From contig NC_056034.1 of NCBI RefSeq assembly GCF_004379255.2, positions 2,544,501-2,608,500 on the forward strand: a DNA stretch of 64,000 bases, written 5' to 3'. The number at the start of each line of letters is the position of its first letter. The first letter of the stretch is position 1. The notes beneath the pieces were generated by a model. That model worked only from the letters and a program-made list of their open reading frames with translations, did no database searches and was not told the DNA's origin. Position numbers and translations under genes: made by a program. Positions 21,650 to 32,600 of the stretch are shown piece after piece. Origin of the DNA: Salvia splendens (taxonomy: Eukaryota > Streptophyta > Magnoliopsida > Lamiales > Lamiaceae).

Positions 21650-23794
21650 TGTCACGCCCGCCCACCCCAGGGGTGTTACAAACGAGGCGATCGTGACCAA
21701 GGGACAAACATTAAGAATAAAAGTTCATAAGAAAGACTCAATTAGCTTAAATGAATAATATATATCAGAGTGTACGATACACAGAGTGCAAACTCGACTT
21801 TAGCTCCAAACAAGTGGGAAAAGCTCGAATAAAATCAGAGTGTCTTTTCAACAATCAGCAACTCGAGATAAAATTATCTCAACAATACTTGGCGGAAGCA
21901 TTCGAGAGTAGAATACTATTATGTATGAAGACATAATATATTCAGAAAGTTTTATTTACAATCTTCTTCACTTTCATGCTCAACACCCACCGCGCTCGTC
22001 ACCGCTCAACCTGCACATAGGGAAAACACATGCAGGGCTGAGTACTTATTGTACTCAATGGACACGTGCCAAAATATATTTTATAAAAACAGATTTTGTC
22101 AAGCCATTCTTTGAGTGAACTCGGGGTTTAGGAAAAGGTCCGAGAACACTAAAACATCTTTCTTTTCCTTTTTCAAAAGCGATCTTTCGATCTATTTTCC
22201 TGGAACATATGTCGTATCTGACAAACCCGATTTCACTATCTCTTGTTCATTCATCAATCCATTCATCATTCATCGTTCCTTTCATCATTCATCATTCCTT
22301 TCATCATTCATCATATCTTAACATTCAAGTGCCGGGGAAGTGGTTACCTCCCACGGTCTCCCATCAATCCATTCCATTCCATTCATCGTTGCAGTCAGAT
22401 AGGCATAGTTCCAAAACAAAATATGGCTTGACATAACCTTTTCAACTTTTCTTTCCTCAAAACCTTTTTTTTTTTGAAACATAAAATTTCTGGCAGTGCG
22501 CAGTTCATTTGAAAAATTCGTCATAAATTCATCCAATGCCCAATAAGGCTGAAATATTTACAAGACTCAGAAGACACTTCAAATTTTCATCTAGTTCAAG
22601 AATTACATCAAACGGAGGTCATTTGGTCGGTCAAACAGAAAACGAAACATTCTGGCCGAGAATACCAGTTTATGGCAGAATTGCGCAGTCGACTTCAAAC
22701 ATTTTTCAAAAAATCATCTTTCGTCGAAAGGGGCAGAAATTTATACGAGACACAGAAAACACCTTGAAATTAACTCAGTAAAATTTTCATACCAAAATTC
22801 GATCGTTTGGTTAGTCAAATATACGTCGGAATCCACTGTCCGAACACCACAGATTTCATACTCACAAATTTGAAATTTGAGTTTCTTCCTCAATCATCCA
22901 AACATAATTTTCTCATCCTTATAACACGAAATCATGCTTGATAAGACTCTCTTAAACATGTTTGCACATAAACTTAGATCATTCACCAAAGAATCAAATC
23001 AAACTTCACACAATTCAATCAAAAAAATCGCATAACAATCAAAGTTCTCAAGCAAACTCACTTTCCCACCGATTAACTTTGCGATCTATGATTCCTACAC
23101 CCTCTATATGCATGTAGGATTCAAGAATAAAGTTTCAATGAAGGAGATGAGAAGAAAATCTTAGTTATACCTTCTTGAATCAAGAAAAACGAACGGTAGA
23201 ACAAACGTTGACACGATTCGTCCCTCTCCCTTCACCGCTGCCGCCGCTGCTACAAATCCGCAGTCGCGGTCCGCAGCGCCGCCGTCCACCGTCGCCGCCT
23301 CCGGCGGCTCTCTCTCTCTCTTCTAACTCTCGGTTTTCCTTCTCTCGTTTTCTCTCTCTCGGATTTCTAAATTGACGTCAAAGAAATGAAATGGAGGGAT
23401 GTTGTATTTATAGAAAAATTTTCATAAAAGACAAAAATTCACGTCTTTTCGTTTTAATGTGACGAGTAATTAATGCGGCCGTCATTGGAAAACGTGCCTG
23501 ATGCGACGTGGTTCTTATCCACTTCTCGTCTTGATGTGACGCAGTTCTTATCCAACTTTTCGTCTCGATTTGTTGTCGAAAGTGTATTTGATACGTGGTC
23601 TATTCTTTCGTGTAGGTATCATTTTGGGCTCGTAACAATTGAGTTTCAAATTGGGCTAGGAAAGAATAATTGTTTGGCCCCAAGAGTGAAATACTTCTCT
23701 CGACAAAAGAAACAAGGTCGAAAAAATTTCAAGTGCACAAACGACGGTCCTTTCAAGAACACAATAAAAAGGTAGAAAAAGTCGGGGTGTTACA
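21650..23794 (-). mobile_element. solo LTR, 2,145 bp, probably Ty3/gypsy
   Basis: Starts TGTCACGCCC, ends GGGGTGTTACA, and is flanked by identical ACAAT (21645-21649 and 23795-23799). No internal polyprotein is present, so it is a solo LTR left by recombination between two LTRs. A TATA box reading CTATAAATAC on the minus strand (about 23409-23418) suggests minus orientation. It contains a GAGTAC/GTACTC hairpin near 22040, TCATTCATCATTCC repeats at about 22245-22315 and a GC-rich GCCGCCG stretch near 23235-23300. Long LTRs of this kind occur in Del/Tekay chromoviruses, which is an inference only. Confidence 0.88.
22245..22316. repeat. TCATTCATCATTCC short tandem repeats
   Basis: CATTCATCATTC(C/G)TTT units recur about four times inside the solo LTR. 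Confidence 0.8.
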
Positions 23795-24845
23795 ACAATT
23801 AATGACGCTATTTATAAATATACCATGAAAGCTTAAAAAATCATTTTAATTTATTCTTGATATCCTAACTAAAATTAAGAGAGGAAGCTTCCTGAAAAAG
23901 CAAATGATTAAGTTAATTGTTTAGAGTGTTACATACACTTTCTTTTGCGTTCTAAATAATTTTTTAAAATTTTCCACCATAACTAATTACGTCTTTTTTT
24001 TTAAATCCATTTTATAGTAAAATTTCTTATCTTAGTTAAATTCTCATTTTGTGGAATTTATTGACAACGGGTCTCCTACCCCAAGACATGTGTTACGTAC
24101 AATTGTTCCGTAATCTTTTTTTAAAATCAATTATACTGTATTTTAAAAGTGCATAGGTATATATGTAGTTGTAATTAACTAGAGATATTGATTTCAATTT
24201 TAAGGCCATCTCCGTACTCCTCACTCCTCCCTCAAATAAAAGAAAAATGAAAACCATGTTAGATTTAGTATCCATCTCATAAAACTGAGTTTTAAGAGAA
24301 AACATCATGAAATATTACTAAATAGTAACATTTTTGTTTAACACTGAGTTTTAATAGAAAACATTATGATAGTAAATAACATATTTGTTTAATTTCAATA
24401 AACTAAAAGATGGGCAGTCTATTTCATTAATTTTCGGCTAAATTAAAAGGACGGAATTGATAAATATTTGAAGTTGAAGAAAAACAAAAACCAAATTAGA
24501 AAACACGATATACGCGTTGTAGTCACTTTAGAACCATTCATATACGCGTTGTATACACTTTTTCGTACGTTGTGTTATGCAATTTACTTTTTCATCATGC
24601 AATATCATGTTATTTAATTTGCATAATCTCGATTTTTTTTCTTTTACCCTTCTCAATTTATTTGCTTATACCATTGCATATCAAAAAAACTTTATTTAAT
24701 TTGATAAATGTACAAAAAATATTTCTTCTAAAAATTACTCGTATGAACTAAAACAATGTTAAAGTAATCCTCGTGTTATGAACTAAATCGATCTAAAAAT
24801 AACCTTCATAATTAATTATGTGGTTATGCATATACATTTATACTA
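23795..24845. other. intergenic, AT-rich
   Basis: No gene or element end recognised. Confidence 0.45.
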
Positions 24846-25045
24846 CTCCCTCCGTCCTAGAAAGTTTGTCACTTACCATTTCCATCCGGTCATAAACATT
24901 CCACTAACTCATTCTCACTCACATTTTATTATAAAACTATAATATTAGAACTCGTTTTCTTTTAACTTTTTCAACCCACTCTACATTGCATTTCTTAAAA
25001 TTCGTGTTAGGTCAAAACTTGATAAATTTTGTGGAATGGAGTGGG
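24846..25045. mobile_element. Stowaway MITE
   Basis: Left end CTCCCTCCGTCCTAG after TA; right end GGAATGGAGTGGG before TA. About 200 bp, imperfect inverted termini. Confidence 0.65.
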
Positions 25046-25073
25046 TATTATATAATGTGCATGTGAATATATA

Positions 25074-25295
25074 CTTTGTCCGTCCCATAAAAATAGTCTT
25101 CTTTTTCCATTTTGGTTCGTCCCACAAAAATAATCACTTTCTAGTTTTGGCAAGTCTTTATCTCTTATAAGGTGGACCTCATTCTTCACTAACAATACTT
25201 CAATCACTTTTTCTTTCTACATATCTCATACTTTACCAATTTTGTATTAATATCCATGTGGACCCAAAGTCCCTATTTTTATGAGACGGAGGAAG
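25074..25295. mobile_element. Stowaway MITE
   Basis: TA-flanked. Left CTTTGTCCGTCCCATAAAAA and right complement CTTCCTCCGTCTCATAAAAA agree over about 25 bases. Stowaway elements are moved by Tc1/mariner-type transposases. Confidence 0.8.
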
Positions 25296-25308
25296 TATCT
25301 TTAGTATA

Positions 25309-25495
25309 CTCTCTTCGGCCGACTGAAAATGATACATTTTCCTTTTTGGTTGGTCTAAAAAATAGATATACCTTTATCTCTACTTTAACCTCTCTCTTAA
25401 TTCTACTTTATTCTCTCCACTCAACACACAAAATAAAATTATATAAGATCATGTGTTACCCAAGAAAGGGGTCATCATCATGGTGATGGAGGAAG
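25309..25495. mobile_element. Stowaway MITE, diverged
   Basis: TA-flanked. Left CTCTCTTCGGCCGAC, right GGTGATGGAGGAAG; termini are imperfect. Only 13 bases separate it from the preceding MITE. Confidence 0.65.
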
Positions 25496-25521
25496 TATAT
25501 ATATATATATATATATATATT
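25496..25521. repeat. (TA)n microsatellite
   Basis: About 13 TA units, starting at the TA target site of the neighbouring Stowaway element. Confidence 0.9.
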
Positions 25522-26261
25522 AGTGATGTATATATAGTCCATATATAATGGGAATCAGCTGAGATCCTTGAAAATGCAAGCCACGATTCCTTAACTGGTT
25601 AGCATATCTCTTTAAGTCATGAAATCACGTATGTTAATCGATCTTTTCTTTTGTGTGAGAGAGAGAAAAGAGAGGGGGGAACGTGCATACATCTAAAAGT
25701 CGCAGCGAAAAAAGGAGAGTTCGGTATGAAATTAGTTCAGGACAACTCTTTTACCCAAATTTGGGTAAAAATGCAAAGCAATATCATGTAGTACTATATG
25801 TAACTCCTTATTGAATATTCATAAATATGAAAACCTTAACAAAAATTATATCGTTTCTCAATCAAGAAAAAGATTTTATAACTTAATTTGTAAAGAAGAG
25901 GAGACTCCTAAACACGATTAATGACAGCATTCATAGGCAATATTTTATTTAGACAAGTTGGCAACTAGATACATGATCTTCTAACTTAAAAGGGTATATA
26001 GTTTACTTAAACAAAAGTAGTGGGATTAATTCATCTTTTCTTACTTGCATGGATGCATAAAATATGATCAATATACATATGCTTATGAGATGAAAAAGAG
26101 GGACCATTTTATTTTATTACCCCTCTCTCTTACACACACACATATGTCATAGCATTGATCATCCAATTCTTGCCTCAACAGATAAGACTTTCTTAGCTGT
26201 TCATTTCCTTATTTTAGTTTTGTGCCTTTTTTATGGAATTTTAATCTTCTATCTATAGGGT

Positions 26262-26500
26262 AGTGATAAAAAATAAATAAATTTTAATGTATAGCTCGAG
26301 ACCAAATCTCAATTATTAGATCAAAAATGAAAGAGTGAGATTGAAAATATGGAGGTCATTTTTAAACACCAATTATGTCATTTTAAGATCGTTTTAATTC
26401 ATTTGAGGGGTGTAAACTCGTACAACTTAAAACGATATAAAAATTATGTCCGTGTTGATTATTTGATTATGCATTAGGATTTGATTATTTTTTAACACTA
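26262..26500. mobile_element. putative MITE with TAGTG-AT-rich inverted ends
   Basis: Left TAGTGATAAAAAATAA and right complement TAGTGTTAAAAAATAA match at 15 of 16 bases. About 239 bp. No target duplication made out; family not assigned. Confidence 0.5.
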
Positions 26501-26546
26501 TCATGTTTTCCTATATTCAATAAACCGTGTTTTTACCTTTCCCCCT

Positions 26547-26554
26547 TATATAAA
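26547..26554 (+). promoter_or_regulatory. TATA box of the VQ gene
   Basis: TATATAAA lies 74 bases before the ATG at 26628. Confidence 0.6.
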
Positions 26555-26627
26555 TCAGCATCCCAACTCCTTTTCTTTCAAACAAATATCACACCAACTC
26601 TTCTCAAAATAAGAAAACTTCAACAAC

Positions 26628-27083
26628 ATGACAACGGAAAATCAAATCTGCTGCCCAAAGACAGCCTCAACAAACCTAGCCATGCACAGAAAATCACAAA
26701 CGATTTCAAAATCGAAGCCGAAAATCCGAATAATCCACATATTTGCACCAGAAATCATCAAGACTGATGCTGCAAACTTCAGGGAGCTGGTGCAGAGGCT
26801 CACCGGAAAGCCTGATCAACGCAACGGCGCCGTGGAGATGAAAGAGGGATCAAGAAAGAAAAAAGCAACAACGGAGGTTGGTGCTGGATTTCATGCAGAT
26901 TTGAGAGAGAGAGTGAAAGAAGAGATTTGGACGAGTGCAAATTCGGGAGGTGGATTTTTGGGAGGTTTTACGGAAATTGAAGGATTCATGCATGAGCTTA
27001 ATCACTTTCAGTTTTTGGAAGGTACAACAGCTCAGGTGCAGGATGTTTATGGTTATGGAGATCAGTGTCTGCAGCTTGCTTGA
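26628..27083 (+). CDS. VQ motif-containing protein
   Basis: Intronless, 151 residues, as usual for this family. The VQ motif FRELVQRLTG is at residues 51-60, preceded by KIRIIHIFAPEIIKTD (about 32-46), a block shared by VQ8/VQ17/VQ25-like proteins. VQ proteins are small nuclear (some plastid) cofactors that bind WRKY transcription factors in stress and defence signalling. The rest is low in recognisable domains: a basic RKKKATT stretch (about 75-83) and an EEIWTSAN segment. A TATA box lies 74 bp upstream. A 5'-truncated copy is present at 21280. Nearest Arabidopsis relatives are inferred, so no symbol is given. Confidence 0.9.
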   Translation: MTTENQICCPKTASTNLAMHRKSQTISKSKPKIRIIHIFAPEIIKTDAANFRELVQRLTGKPDQRNGAVEMKEGSRKKKATTEVGAGFHADLRERVKEEIWTSANSGGGFLGGFTEIEGFMHELNHFQFLEGTTAQVQDVYGYGDQCLQLA

Positions 27084-27560
27084 TTAAAGATAAGCTGGAT
27101 TAGTGGAGATAGAGTTAATTTCTTGATTAGCTAGGGTTTTCGATTAATCATGATTGGTGTTATTTGTTGGTGATCAATGGTTTTTATTTGTTGGCCTTTG
27201 GATGATCATTTGAGGTTTTCTAAATTGGGATGTATGTATATAATATGTTTATAATTTGGTGAGAGTTGTGCCTTTTTCTGCATTTTTGGTATAGTAGCTG
27301 AGAAGAAAGGATTTTGTACATTTCTAGGATGATGTTCTACTGTTCTACTAACTTATAATTCTAACCTTTTCATTTTAGTACTTGGAATTTTTCACATAAG
27401 TTTCACTTGTATTTTTTTTTCCATTTTTTTTGGGATTTTTGTCTTGTTTCTTCATGTGGTTCTTGTCTATACATGCTCCATTTTTGGATGGTTGTCGAAA
27501 AATGCATAAATTAATTTCGACAAATGTTTGTTTAATATGTTAATTATTTCGAAAAGTGCA
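27084..27560. other. VQ gene 3' flank
   Basis: T-rich untranslated-like DNA up to the Harbinger target site; nothing else seen. Confidence 0.5.
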
Positions 27561-27563
27561 TCA

Positions 27564-29627
27564 GAGCATCCGCAACGCGGTGCCGTCGCCGTTCCTATGC
27601 CGTTCCGGAGGAACGGTTTCGCGGCGGCACGCGTTGCAGCGTGCGTTCCGTCGCCATTCCGTGCCGCCACCGTTCCCATGCCGTGCCGCGTTTCGTTCCT
27701 CCGGAACGCGGAACGAAACGTTCCGCCACGCGCCGAGGCGACGTGGCGGACTCCCATTCGACGCGTGAAGCCCACTCGCTGCCCCGCGAGTGGGCTTCGT
27801 CCCGATGACGCAATAATTCATTTTTTTTAAAAAAATTCGAATTTAATAAAAAAAAAAAATTTTTTTTTTTATTAACGGTAATGAGACCGTTAATTTTATA
27901 GCCGTTTTTTTTTTAATTTATTTATTTACTCTATAAATACTCCTATTTCATACTCATTTCAATCACAAACACACATCTATTTCTCTCTATTTCCACCCCA
28001 ATTTTCATCTCAAATCAACTCTATTTTCCTTCTCCCAAATTTAATCAAACTAATGGATCCTTATGAACAAATGCGTCAAATATTGGAACAATCACTTGAA
28101 GAAGATCGACGACGGGAGGCGGAAGAAGCCGCTCCGCCCCAACGTCGCTCCCGTACGTACATCCATCGTAACCGGGAGGAAGCCGCCGCAAGGTTAGTAC
28201 GCGACTACTTCTGCGATAACCCGGTTTGGGGAGATACGTACTTCCGTCGCCGTTTCCGCATGGGGAAACCGTTATTTCTCCACATCGCGAATACTTTGGC
28301 AGCCCGGGAAGAGTTCTTCCAGGAAGGGTTCGACGCGGTCGGACGTCCCAGCCACACGACGCTGCAGAAATGTACTGCAGCAATCCGCCAGCTTGCGACT
28401 GGACAAACGGCCGACATGTTCGACGAATACCTCCACATCGGAGATAGCACTGGGCGAATGTGCTTGCTCAAATTCTGCAAAGGCGTCCGGGCAGCCTTCA
28501 CCGACGAATTTCTCCGGAGGCCAAGCACGGCCGATTGTCAGTTCCTTCTCGACCTTCACGAAACAGTGCACGGATTCCCAGAGATGCTCGGCAGCGTCGA
28601 TTGCATGCACTGGCAATGGAAGAATTGCCCGGTGGCGTGGAAGGGGTCCTACACAAGCGGCCACAAAGGTACCCACCCAACCGTTATACTCGAGGCCGTT
28701 GCCGACTACCGCCTTTGGATCTGGCACGCGTACTTCGGGGTCCCCGGGTCGAACAACGACGTAAACGTGCTCAACCAGTCCGACCTCTTGACCGAAGTTT
28801 TGGATGGTAAAGCGCCGGCCATCAACTTCGTCGCCAACAATCGGCTTTATAAAATGGGGTACTATCTCGCCGATGGCATCTACCCGAAGTGGCCTACCTT
28901 CGTGAAGACGTGCAGTGGGTCTGCGAACCCAAAGCAGGCTCTTTTTGCGCAGAAGCAGGAGGCTGCTCGCAAGGATGTGGAGAGGGCGTTCGGGGTTCTC
29001 CAAGCGCGCTTCAACATCATCAAAGCCCCGGCTCGTACGTGGTTCATGGAGAACATGGTCGACATCATGTATACGTGCATAATCTTGCACAACATGATTG
29101 TCCAAGACGAAGGACCCGAGGCGGGAAATTGGTTCGACCCCGAATCCCCCGGAAGCTCAACCGCAAGTAGTCCGCCTCGAAGTGGAGCGCATCCGTCTAT
29201 ACAAGAACGGTTATCTATTCGTGCAAGGACACGCGACTCTAGCGCCCACACCCAACTCCAACATGATCTAATTGAGCACATTTGGGCAAACTTTGGCGGA
29301 TGAAATTATTAAAATTGTGTACTTTTATTTTTTTATGATTTTAATTGTGTGCTTTTTATTTTTTTAAGTTTAAGTTGTAACTTTGTTTTAATGTTGTGTG
29401 TTTTTTAATAAAATGTGTTTGTTTTTTTAATTGAATTGAGTTGAAATTAAAAAAAAATGAAATTGAATGAATAGTAATTTAAGGAACGGTTAAGGAACGG
29501 TTAAGGAACGAGGGTTGCAGGTTCCGTTCCTTAGTTAAGGAATGGAGTAAAAAAGTACAGTGGGGCCCTCAAATAGTGGTTTAAGGAACGGTTTAGGAAC
29601 GGTATAGGAACAGCGTTGTGGATGGCC
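27564..29627 (+). mobile_element. PIF/Harbinger DNA transposon, 2,064 bp, with intact transposase
   Basis: Flanked by TCA on both sides (27561-27563 and 29628-29630). Terminal inverted repeats are GAGCATCCGCAACG and GGCCATCCACAACG (11 of 14 equal). The first 260 bp are GC-rich with many GGAACGG-type short inverted repeats; a matching cluster of GGAACGGTT repeats lies near the right end (29482-29612). It carries a TATA box (27932-27939) and one transposase gene. The second Harbinger gene, the Myb/SANT-like protein, is not present in this copy. Confidence 0.92.
28053..29303 (+). CDS. PIF/Harbinger-type DDE transposase (DDE_Tnp_4 family)
   Basis: One exon of 416 residues with no disablement. 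It shows an acidic coiled-coil-like start (residues 1-45), a helix-turn-helix-like region (about 65-125, FRMGKPLFLHIAN to IRQLATGQTADMFDEYLHIG) and the DDE core: Asp183 in GSVDCMHW, NNDVNV near 236, Asp274 in YLADGIYPKW and Glu310 in DVERAFGVLQ. LHNMIV near 345 is also typical. Such enzymes cut and paste elements into 3-bp sites. Domesticated relatives (ALP1/HARBI1-like) exist, but here TIRs and target duplications flank the gene, so it is still a transposon gene. GC content is far above the surroundings. The several long antisense frames over it are shadows. Confidence 0.94.
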   Translation: MDPYEQMRQILEQSLEEDRRREAEEAAPPQRRSRTYIHRNREEAAARLVRDYFCDNPVWGDTYFRRRFRMGKPLFLHIANTLAAREEFFQEGFDAVGRPSHTTLQKCTAAIRQLATGQTADMFDEYLHIGDSTGRMCLLKFCKGVRAAFTDEFLRRPSTADCQFLLDLHETVHGFPEMLGSVDCMHWQWKNCPVAWKGSYTSGHKGTHPTVILEAVADYRLWIWHAYFGVPGSNNDVNVLNQSDLLTEVLDGKAPAINFVANNRLYKMGYYLADGIYPKWPTFVKTCSGSANPKQALFAQKQEAARKDVERAFGVLQARFNIIKAPARTWFMENMVDIMYTCIILHNMIVQDEGPEAGNWFDPESPGSSTASSPPRSGAHPSIQERLSIRARTRDSSAHTQLQHDLIEHIWANFGG

Positions 29628-29630
29628 TCA

Positions 29631-31197
29631 CTATATATGACGGTGATTTGCAATCATATATTCGAATTTGAAATGAATTAATTGAATGTGGAACAATTAG
29701 AGAGATTCAGAGACTGTGGATATTAATTATAATCACTAAAATAATTTCGTTGTATAATAACATCATCATATCTTAATTATTTAAAATAAATTTATTAGAT
29801 GTTGTAGAATGTAGAGCATATATGCCTAATGCCTTGCTAGTTTGCTACAAGAAAACGTAATCAAATTAAATCAAGGAACAAGGGATTTGTCAAAAGAAAT
29901 AGCTACATAAACAAATTTTGCTATAGTATTGAAAGATTATATTAGAAAAGTATTACTACTTCATAATTACAAGTTTTCCTCCATTACCCCAAATTTGATA
30001 TCATGTGTATAAAAATCAACAAACTTCCACGCATAATGCCTTTGATCAGCACGTTCTAAGACAGTGATGATCTCCATAACTCCATTATCATCCAACAAAA
30101 CATTATACTACTAGTACTAATCAAACACGATGACGTAATTCACAAATTATGTAAACGGAAATATAACCAGAATAATATTGTAGTAGTAACGATTTGTTGA
30201 CAGAGGAAATAAAGTAAATGCAAGCATGATTGATTGAGGCTATTCAATAATGAAAACCCTAGTCCCGCGGTCTATAAATAAATTAAAATTGACTTATAAT
30301 TAATTTAAAAGTCAAAGTCAATTATATTCGCAATTTGCAATATAAATTCTAATAGTTATTTCCAAAGTCCTAATTTTTTAAGAAATAAAAAGAAGGTGAT
30401 AACATTAAAAAATATAGATTTCCAGACAAAATAAAAATTACTACAAAGAAATTAGTATAACCTACCTGAGTTGGGGCTTAGGTTTGACTATACGCCGACA
30501 GAATAATAATTTATTCAAGTTGGCCTCTTTATTTTGTATTTTAACAGAGTATATACACATATATATAATTAACTGCATTTTGATCATAATGTCCGATCCA
30601 GATAGTTTTGGATGATGATACAATGTCACCAAATCTTAATTGAAATTACCACTGAAACAACCTATATGGTGCATCCATTTAATTTTCTGTATTTTTCCCC
30701 TTGTCTTAACTGCTTCAAACATGAAGTTATTTATAAATTATAACACGATATTTTCCATGAACATGACTAAGACCATGAAAAGGACTTGGATTCTACAAGT
30801 GAAGGATGTATATATAAGAATCCCAAGTCAAACAAAGTAAATCACATTTCATTGAAGAGAAAGACTCATGATTCACATTTGACAGTTTCCTATATTTCCA
30901 AAATTCTAGAGATGAATATGACAAGAAACTAGCTGCCCATTTTCCACTTTAAATCAAATTCTAAAAAAGAAATGTGAACAAGGGAAGAAGGCTTCAATAT
31001 TTACCAACTCTGATAACTACCACAGCTAGTTGTTACCTGCATCAACTACTGCTAAGAGCTGATCTCAACTTGCATCCGCGGAAAAGGAAAGTTACTTAAT
31101 CTTAAAAATACAGAAGCTTCTATTATAAGTAAAACGTGAGCCATAGTTTTGCTTCGGCTATCTTTTTACAGGGTGATATATATATATATAGGCTATG
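29631..31197. other. intergenic, AT-rich
   Basis: No gene seen. A TA run lies at 31176-31190, just downstream of the fibrillin relic. Confidence 0.45.
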
Positions 31198-32600
31198 TTA
31201 GGTGCCTTCAACTTTAATTTCGTATTCAGATACGGGTTCTACTAGAGGCAATGGCTCGGGATCAAGTCTTGTAAGGACTTCGGGTGTTCCATCAGTATCT
31301 CGTAGAATCTGCACACAAATAGTAACCAAAGCGCAACAAGTAATGGGATAGGATGAGTGACACAAATCAAGACTCTTCCTAGTTTATGGAAAATTTGTAC
31401 TATATCAGATTCAGACTCCCCTTTACCAAGTGTAACTATAACTATGAGTTATGTTGAAATTTATCCTGTTTATGTTGGCTAAATTTTTTATGATAATTGC
31501 AATCATGAAGTCGGGATATTTTAAGTAATATGAGCCTGCTGCACTATGTAAGAGATTTCTAGCACCATAATATCAGCAATAAGAAGTAAACCTATCACAC
31601 AACCTATGTGGGATACTGTTAAGGTGTATCTTCCCTTAACGTCAAACAATCACACGCAAGAAACTCGGACCAAATTTATCCGGCGGTTGTACGCGAGAGA
31701 GGTTCTCGTCGTCAGCGGTAGGGTTGAAGGTTTCTTGTTGCTCAATTAATTTGGGCCAAAATAAATGATTTCATAGATAGATCAATTGTTAATGAAGTGG
31801 CCCTATTTATACTAAGACCCTAGGGTTGGTTCGACTTAACCTATACGTTTGGGAAAGAACCAGCTAAGAAAACCCGAACGGGCCCGACTCAATTACAATT
31901 CGAAAATAACAAAAATAAGTCCATAACTCAATGAAATAAGAAAAATAAAGCAAAATACTAACTAACGAATTACGCGCTACTTAGCGACGTAATTCGCGAA
32001 CTTCTGTGGCGGCTTGATTCAATCCCTTGGCCTCAAGGTCCTCGCCGTGCTCTTCTCCCACTGCTGCTGCAGTGACTTCCTCGCTATTGGCCTCGCCTCC
32101 GGAGTCGTCGCAGCTTCCTCCTCTATCATCTCGTCCTCTTGGTCGGGGCTGATAGGGGTGCTCGTATCAGATACTCATATTCTATAACAACACCAATAAA
32201 AGCAAAAGACAAATAAATAGGTAGGTTATTAGGACTTTTAAATTGATGCTAACATAAGTGACTAACAGAAGCAAAGAAACGAGAACAGTAACTGCTGCAA
32301 GAAGAAAATATATAAACCCGATGGATACAAAAACATAGTAAGATATATGGCACAGATAACTATAAGGGCACAATTTGGCTATACAATCCAAACACATTAA
32401 GATGTATCAATGTATTCGCAGAACCTTTCATCAGTTGAGGGTATAATAAGTTAAAAAAAAGATAGGACAACGAGAACCAGAAAAAAGTAAACACCTTAAG
32501 TTGTTGGTCTTGTAGTCGGGTTCAGCCTCTGAAGCCTAACTATTCTCTCACTCACGTCTATTTGTTGTACGCTCGTTGTCTTCCCTGTGACCAATTTGAA
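31198..32600 (-). pseudogene. plastid-lipid-associated protein (fibrillin/PAP) remnant
   Basis: Two minus-strand exons are recognisable. 32600-32495 encodes FKLVTGKTTSVQQIDVSER then IVRLQRLNPTTRPTT. 31308-31198 encodes ILRDTDGTPEVLTRLDPEP and the C-terminal VSEYEIKVEGT with stop. Both have proper acceptors (TTTCAG, GTGTGCAG) and belong to the same family, plastid fibrillins of the PAP12/13 type, which sit in thylakoid and plastoglobule lipid. The upstream exon hits TAA right before its donor, where the family usually has Ser. The N-terminal exons and the central exons are not found, and a solo LTR sits in between. It is therefore a dead or partial gene. Confidence 0.75.
31617..32169 (-). mobile_element. 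solo LTR, 553 bp
   Basis: TGTTAAGG...CGTATCA with identical 5-bp duplications GATAC (31612-31616 and 32170-32174). The minus strand carries TATAAATAGGG (about 31802-31812), suggesting minus orientation. No internal coding region. It lies between the two fibrillin exons. Copia or gypsy origin cannot be decided from the LTR alone. Confidence 0.85.

Noticed and set aside
22245..22316. CRISPR-like spaced repeats of TCATTCATCATTCC
   Set aside because: Short, contiguous simple repeats in a plant LTR; no spacers of constant length and no cas genes.
23175..23775. Pro/Ser-rich and other frames near 23.2-23.8 kb
   Set aside because: They lie inside the solo LTR; GCC and TCT repeats explain the composition.
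27467..27830. Several 70-100 residue frames, both strands, near 27.5-27.8 kb
   Set aside because: Products of the GC-rich, repeat-filled left end of the Harbinger element; no family resemblance and overlapping in many frames.
28272..29105. Long antisense frame (277 residues) in the Harbinger element
   Set aside because: Antisense shadow of the GC-rich transposase gene, whose frame has all DDE motifs.
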